This document shows positions 60,946 through 64,000 of a stretch of 64,000 nucleotides of DNA, one piece after another. This DNA is from Thermoplasmata archaeon. Its GTDB lineage: Archaea > Thermoplasmatota > Thermoplasmata > Lutacidiplasmatales > UBA184. The notes below the pieces were generated by a model, which was not told where the DNA came from, did no database searches, and saw only the letters and a program-made list of their open reading frames with translations. The stretch lies in assembly GCA_027306505.1 (NCBI GenBank), contig DAHUZP010000081.1, forward strand, positions 60,968-124,967. Reading direction: 5' to 3'. Numbering within the stretch: position 1 is the first letter of the stretch; the number at the start of each line of letters is the position of its first letter. A program made the position numbers and the translations under genes.

Positions 60946-62424
60946 ATGGAGCCGAAGGTCGACCACTCGCTGGACCGCCGGCCCGCCCAAGGGCCGTCGT
61001 TGTCCTCTCCCGAGGGCCAGCTCAACGAACACGCTTCCCCTCCCGGTGGGACCACCGGGGGGAACGTGGCGGACGTCTTCGACGAGGTCCTGAAGCACGG
61101 CGGCCGCCTGTACAAGGGCAGTCTCCGCCCGCTGCAGGAGGACTACGTCCCCTCCCGGCTCCTGCACCGGGACACGGAGATCCGCGACGTCCTCCGCGTC
61201 CTCGCCCCCGCGATCCGGGGCAACCTCCCCTCGCACCTCTTCATCTACGGCAAGGTCGGCACCGGCAAGAGCGCGGTCGTGACCCAGGTCCAGAAGGAGT
61301 TCGCGAAGCGCCTGCCTCCGGAGTCGAAGGTCACCTTCCTCAACCTCAACTGCGCCAACGTCAACGGGGAGTACGCGGTCCTCCAGAACCTCGCGAACCA
61401 GATCGTCCAGCAGGGCATCGAAGGGGAGGACCTGATCCCGACGGGCTGGTCGCAGGACCGGGTCTACCAGGCGCTCTGCCGCCTCTCCGACAAGAGGGAG
61501 GGCGTGCTGCTCCTGGTGCTGGACGAGATCGACTGCCTCGGGAAGAACGGCGGGAGCGACGCCGGCACGAACATCCTCTACACCCTCGCCCAGATCAACC
61601 GGGACCTCAAGGAGGCCCGCGTGGGGATCATCGGCATCTCGAACGACCTCCAGTTCGCCCAGCGCCTGGACGCGCGCGTCAAGAGCCGCCTCAGCGAGGA
61701 GAAGGTCTCCTTCGCCCCCTACACCCAGCCCCAGCTGCGGGACATCCTCAAGGAGCGGGCCGCCGAGGTCTTCGTCGACGGGGCGCTCGACGGCGAGGCG
61801 CTCGACCGCTGCGCGCTCTACGCGGCCCAGGACCACGGCGACGCGAGGAGGGCCCTCGCCCTCCTGCGAAAGTCCGCCGAGGTCGTGGACCAGGGCGGGG
61901 CGCAGACCATCCGCAGCGAGCACGTCATCCAGGCGAAGAACCGCCTGGAGCTGGACGTCATCGCGGACTGCGTCCGCAAGCTCACCCTCCAGCACAAGAT
62001 CCTGCTCTGGGTCGTGGTCTCGCTCTCGGAGAAGCGGCGGGGCGAGGGGGTCTCCATGGGGGAGGTCTTCCACCACTACTCCGCGCTCTGCCACCAACTG
62101 GGGCACCGCCCGCTGGGGACCCGGACCGTCGCGGACTACGTGACCGAGTTCGAGTCCCTGGGGCTCGTCCACACGGAGATCCACTCCGGTGGCCGCCGAG
62201 GACGCACGCGTCTCATCTCCTCCGCCGTCCCCACCCACGAGACCCTGCGGGTCCTCGAGGAGGACACCACGCTCCACCCGCTCTCCCGCCAGAGGACCTT
62301 CGGCCAGACCGACCTCTGGAGGTTCGATGGCCAGACCCCAGGGGACCGGCGAGGGGCGCCCGGCAACGCGGGCGGTACCGGCGGGCACGACCCGGACAAC
62401 GGGCTCACCCCTCTCCCGGAGTGA
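60946..62424 (+). CDS. cdc6: Orc1/Cdc6 replication initiator
   Basis: A 492-residue AAA+ protein that recognises the replication origin and loads MCM helicase. Order: a disordered N-terminus of about 45 residues; Walker A FIYGKVGTGKSAV; Walker B LLLVLDEIDCLG; sensor 1 IIGISNDL; the arginine-finger region RVKSRLSEEKVSF; sensor 2 HGDARRALALLR; and a C-terminal winged helix (about 380-450) followed by a Gly/Asp-rich tail. Core length is normal; both tails are extended. The ATG follows a promoter box and leader. An origin may be nearby but is not proven. Confidence 0.94.
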   Translation: MEPKVDHSLDRRPAQGPSLSSPEGQLNEHASPPGGTTGGNVADVFDEVLKHGGRLYKGSLRPLQEDYVPSRLLHRDTEIRDVLRVLAPAIRGNLPSHLFIYGKVGTGKSAVVTQVQKEFAKRLPPESKVTFLNLNCANVNGEYAVLQNLANQIVQQGIEGEDLIPTGWSQDRVYQALCRLSDKREGVLLLVLDEIDCLGKNGGSDAGTNILYTLAQINRDLKEARVGIIGISNDLQFAQRLDARVKSRLSEEKVSFAPYTQPQLRDILKERAAEVFVDGALDGEALDRCALYAAQDHGDARRALALLRKSAEVVDQGGAQTIRSEHVIQAKNRLELDVIADCVRKLTLQHKILLWVVVSLSEKRRGEGVSMGEVFHHYSALCHQLGHRPLGTRTVADYVTEFESLGLVHTEIHSGGRRGRTRLISSAVPTHETLRVLEEDTTLHPLSRQRTFGQTDLWRFDGQTPGDRRGAPGNAGGTGGHDPDNGLTPLPE

Positions 62425-62487
62425 GCAAGACCGTCCCGCCCCTCTCCCCTTCGAGGGGGGGCCGAGGCCGCCCGGCCCGGAGTTCCT

Positions 62488-63735
62488 CTAGCGGGCGACC
62501 GAGCCCGCGCCCCCGGGGGGGAAGCGCGTGAGCGCGCTCCGAAGGTTGAGGAGGAGCTTCGACACCGTGAGGGGCGTCGCGTGCGGCATGACGACGAACC
62601 GCAACCCCGAGGGGGAGCGGACAGAGCTCACATCCCAGCCGCGCTCGAGCATCCAGGTCTGCACCGCGACCGGGTTCTCGTGGTGGAAGACGACCAGGTT
62701 CATCGTGGGGGGCACCGCCGTCCGCAGGCCGAGCGCCTCCCCTCCCTCCACGAGCCGGCGGGTGAGGTCGAGGACCCGGGCGATCCCACGGCGGTAGCCC
62801 TGGACGCCGAGGGAGGTCAGCGCGGCGTAGGTCGCGGCGACGGAGGAGGAGGCCCGGGTGCCCAGGAGCCCCGAGGCCTCAGGGGAGGAGAGGTAGGGGG
62901 AGGCGACCGCGATCGAGGAGGAGGCCTCCCGATGCCGAAGCAGCAGGACTCCCGCCGGCACGGGGGCCATCCCCATCTTGTGGGGGTCCACGGCGAGGCT
63001 CGTGACCCCAGGGACCTCTAGATCAAAGGCGGGAGGGGGCCCCTTCCCCTCGAGGAAAGGGAGGACGAAGCCGCCGAAGGCCGCGTCGACGTGGAGCGGT
63101 ACGCGCGCCTCCTCGGCGATGCGCCCGATCTCGGGGATAGGGTCCACCGCGCCGAGCTCGGTCGTCCCCGCGACGGCGACCACGGCCGCGGTCCTATGGC
63201 CCACCCAGCGACGAAAGTCCTCGACCCGGGCCCGGCCGAGCTCGTCCAGCCTGACCCACCGCGGCGTGAGGCGGAGCAGGTCGAGCGCCTTCAGGAAGGA
63301 GAAGTGGGCGCTCTCGGGGAGGACCACCTCCTCCCGCTGGGTCGCGTTGCGCGCCATCCATAGGGCGGTGATGTTCGCTTCCGTACCCCCGGAGAGGACG
63401 TGCCCCCCCGCACCGAAGGCAGGCCCATGGAAGAGGTCCAAGAGCATCGAGACGACCTCCTCCTCGAGACGGGCGGTGCCCGGGCAGAGGCCAGGATTGC
63501 CGAGGTTCGCCGTGGTGAACCGGCGGGAGGCCTGGACCGCCGCGGGATGCGGCTGCGAGCACATGCTCCCGAAGATCCGGCCCTTCGAGAAGTCCCAGTC
63601 CTCCCGTCCGGCCTGCTGGAGCCGCCGTCGGAGGGCCTCGGGCCCGATCGGCCGTTGCGGCAGGGAGACCAGAGCGGACGCGTCCCTGCTTCGCGCGGAC
63701 CGGCCCCGTGCGCGAGCCGAGGGGGCCGCGCTCAC
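62488..63735 (-). CDS. mfnA: PLP-dependent L-tyrosine/L-aspartate decarboxylase MfnA family
   Basis: A 415-residue group II decarboxylase. The PLP lysine is in SLAVDPHKMGMAP; LSGGTEANITALWMAR and LHVDAAFGGFVLPF hold the other cofactor contacts. In archaea these enzymes make either tyramine for methanofuran or beta-alanine for coenzyme A. With coaBC in this window and no methanogenesis genes seen, beta-alanine synthesis is the more likely job (inference). The GTG start overlaps the stop of the small upstream gene as GTGA. The first 30 residues are a non-conserved Arg/Ser-rich stretch. Confidence 0.9.
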   Translation of the reverse strand: MSAAPSARARGRSARSRDASALVSLPQRPIGPEALRRRLQQAGREDWDFSKGRIFGSMCSQPHPAAVQASRRFTTANLGNPGLCPGTARLEEEVVSMLLDLFHGPAFGAGGHVLSGGTEANITALWMARNATQREEVVLPESAHFSFLKALDLLRLTPRWVRLDELGRARVEDFRRWVGHRTAAVVAVAGTTELGAVDPIPEIGRIAEEARVPLHVDAAFGGFVLPFLEGKGPPPAFDLEVPGVTSLAVDPHKMGMAPVPAGVLLLRHREASSSIAVASPYLSSPEASGLLGTRASSSVAATYAALTSLGVQGYRRGIARVLDLTRRLVEGGEALGLRTAVPPTMNLVVFHHENPVAVQTWMLERGWDVSSVRSPSGLRFVVMPHATPLTVSKLLLNLRSALTRFPPGGAGSVAR

Positions 63736-63929
63736 GGGGAAGATTCCTCGGATGCCCGGGCGTCGTCGGCGGAAGCGGGGGCGTCCGCCGACCTGCGGGC
63801 CCGCTGCAGCGCCCGAAGCTCCCGCAGGTCCTTGTCCAGGTCCTTGAGCTCACGGTTATAGCGACGGAGACGGACCCGGAGGATGTCCTTGATCGTCTCG
63901 ATCTCCCGCTGGAGCTGCTCGTCGTTCAA
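63732..63929 (-). CDS. Small coiled-coil protein coupled to mfnA
   Basis: A 65-residue protein from a TTG start. Residues 3-45 (IETIKDILRVRLRRYNRELKD region) form an obvious charged heptad coiled coil; the tail is Ala/Asp/Ser-rich. The stop overlaps the mfnA start, so they are co-translated. No family is recognised. Confidence 0.7.
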   Translation of the reverse strand: MNDEQLQREIETIKDILRVRLRRYNRELKDLDKDLRELRALQRARRSADAPASADDARASEESSP

Positions 63930-63959
63930 GGTGGGTCCGGTGCGGGGGAGCGAAGAGGG

Positions 63960-63967
63960 GATATTTC
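63960..63967 (-). promoter_or_regulatory. TATA box of the coiled-coil/mfnA operon
   Basis: GAAATATC on the minus strand, about 35 bases before the TTG at 63929. Confidence 0.5.
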
Positions 63968-64000
63968 AACGGTGCCGGGGCGGGGGGCTTTGCCCAAATA

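Noticed and set aside
60721..62388. Long minus-strand open frame (555 codons) opposite orc1/cdc6
   Set aside because: Shadow of the Orc1/Cdc6 gene, whose AAA+ motifs are complete on the plus strand.

Overview
The window is GC-rich archaeal chromosome. Archaeal or archaeal/eukaryotic information-processing genes identify the domain: topoisomerase VI A and B, an Orc1/Cdc6 initiator, aRF1, aEF1B with its usual zinc-ribbon neighbour, NreA, an archaeal-type SAM synthetase, an e-MtaB-type tRNA methylthiotransferase, an L41e-like peptide and a catalytic AglB. TATA-like boxes commonly lie about 25 bases before a start codon, as on leaderless archaeal mRNAs. High GC, many PKD-type surface proteins and MfnA/CoaBC suggest an uncultivated Thermoplasmatota-like lineage. 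That placement is inference. No rRNA, CRISPR array, insertion sequence or prophage was seen.

Layout. 1-8046: the 3' part of a giant AglB oligosaccharyltransferase, a membrane-anchored partner, a zinc ribbon, aEF1B and a membrane hydrolase-like protein. 8206-16051: a large NTPase regulator, an intron-containing tRNA-His, a HAD phosphatase, CoaBC, MarC and a zinc-ribbon protein. 16174-23772: a 1713-residue PKD surface protein with cytosolic zinc ribbons, then the sucCD operon. 23800-26985: ankyrin protein, L41e-like peptide, aRF1 and two small unknown genes. 27178-34255: an S53-type secreted peptidase and top6BA. 34409-39101: a formyl-THF cyclo-ligase-like protein, membrane proteins and a secreted protein. 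39229-45415: RNase HI coupled to a phosphoesterase surface protein, dodecin and an MNT-HEPN pair. 45663-51379: secreted proteins. 51487-64000: FAD oxidoreductase, NreA, zinc-ribbon membrane proteins, an Lrp regulator, e-MtaB, SAM synthetase, Orc1/Cdc6 and MfnA.

Two themes stand out. One is a large investment in the cell surface: AglB would glycosylate exported proteins, and several very large exported proteins (PKD, S53, PQQ propeller, phosphoesterase) share a design of N-terminal signal or anchor, beta-sandwich array, C-terminal membrane segment and short cytosolic tail. Several tails carry zinc ribbons. The other is unusual translation starts. The aRF1 gene and two others have no ATG, GTG or TTG before their conserved N-terminal region, but each has a well-placed ACG. 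Upstream of aRF1 there is also a promoter-proximal ATG separated from the gene, in the same frame, by a single UGA. This could be release-factor autoregulation, non-AUG initiation or consensus error, and is the most interesting thing to check here.
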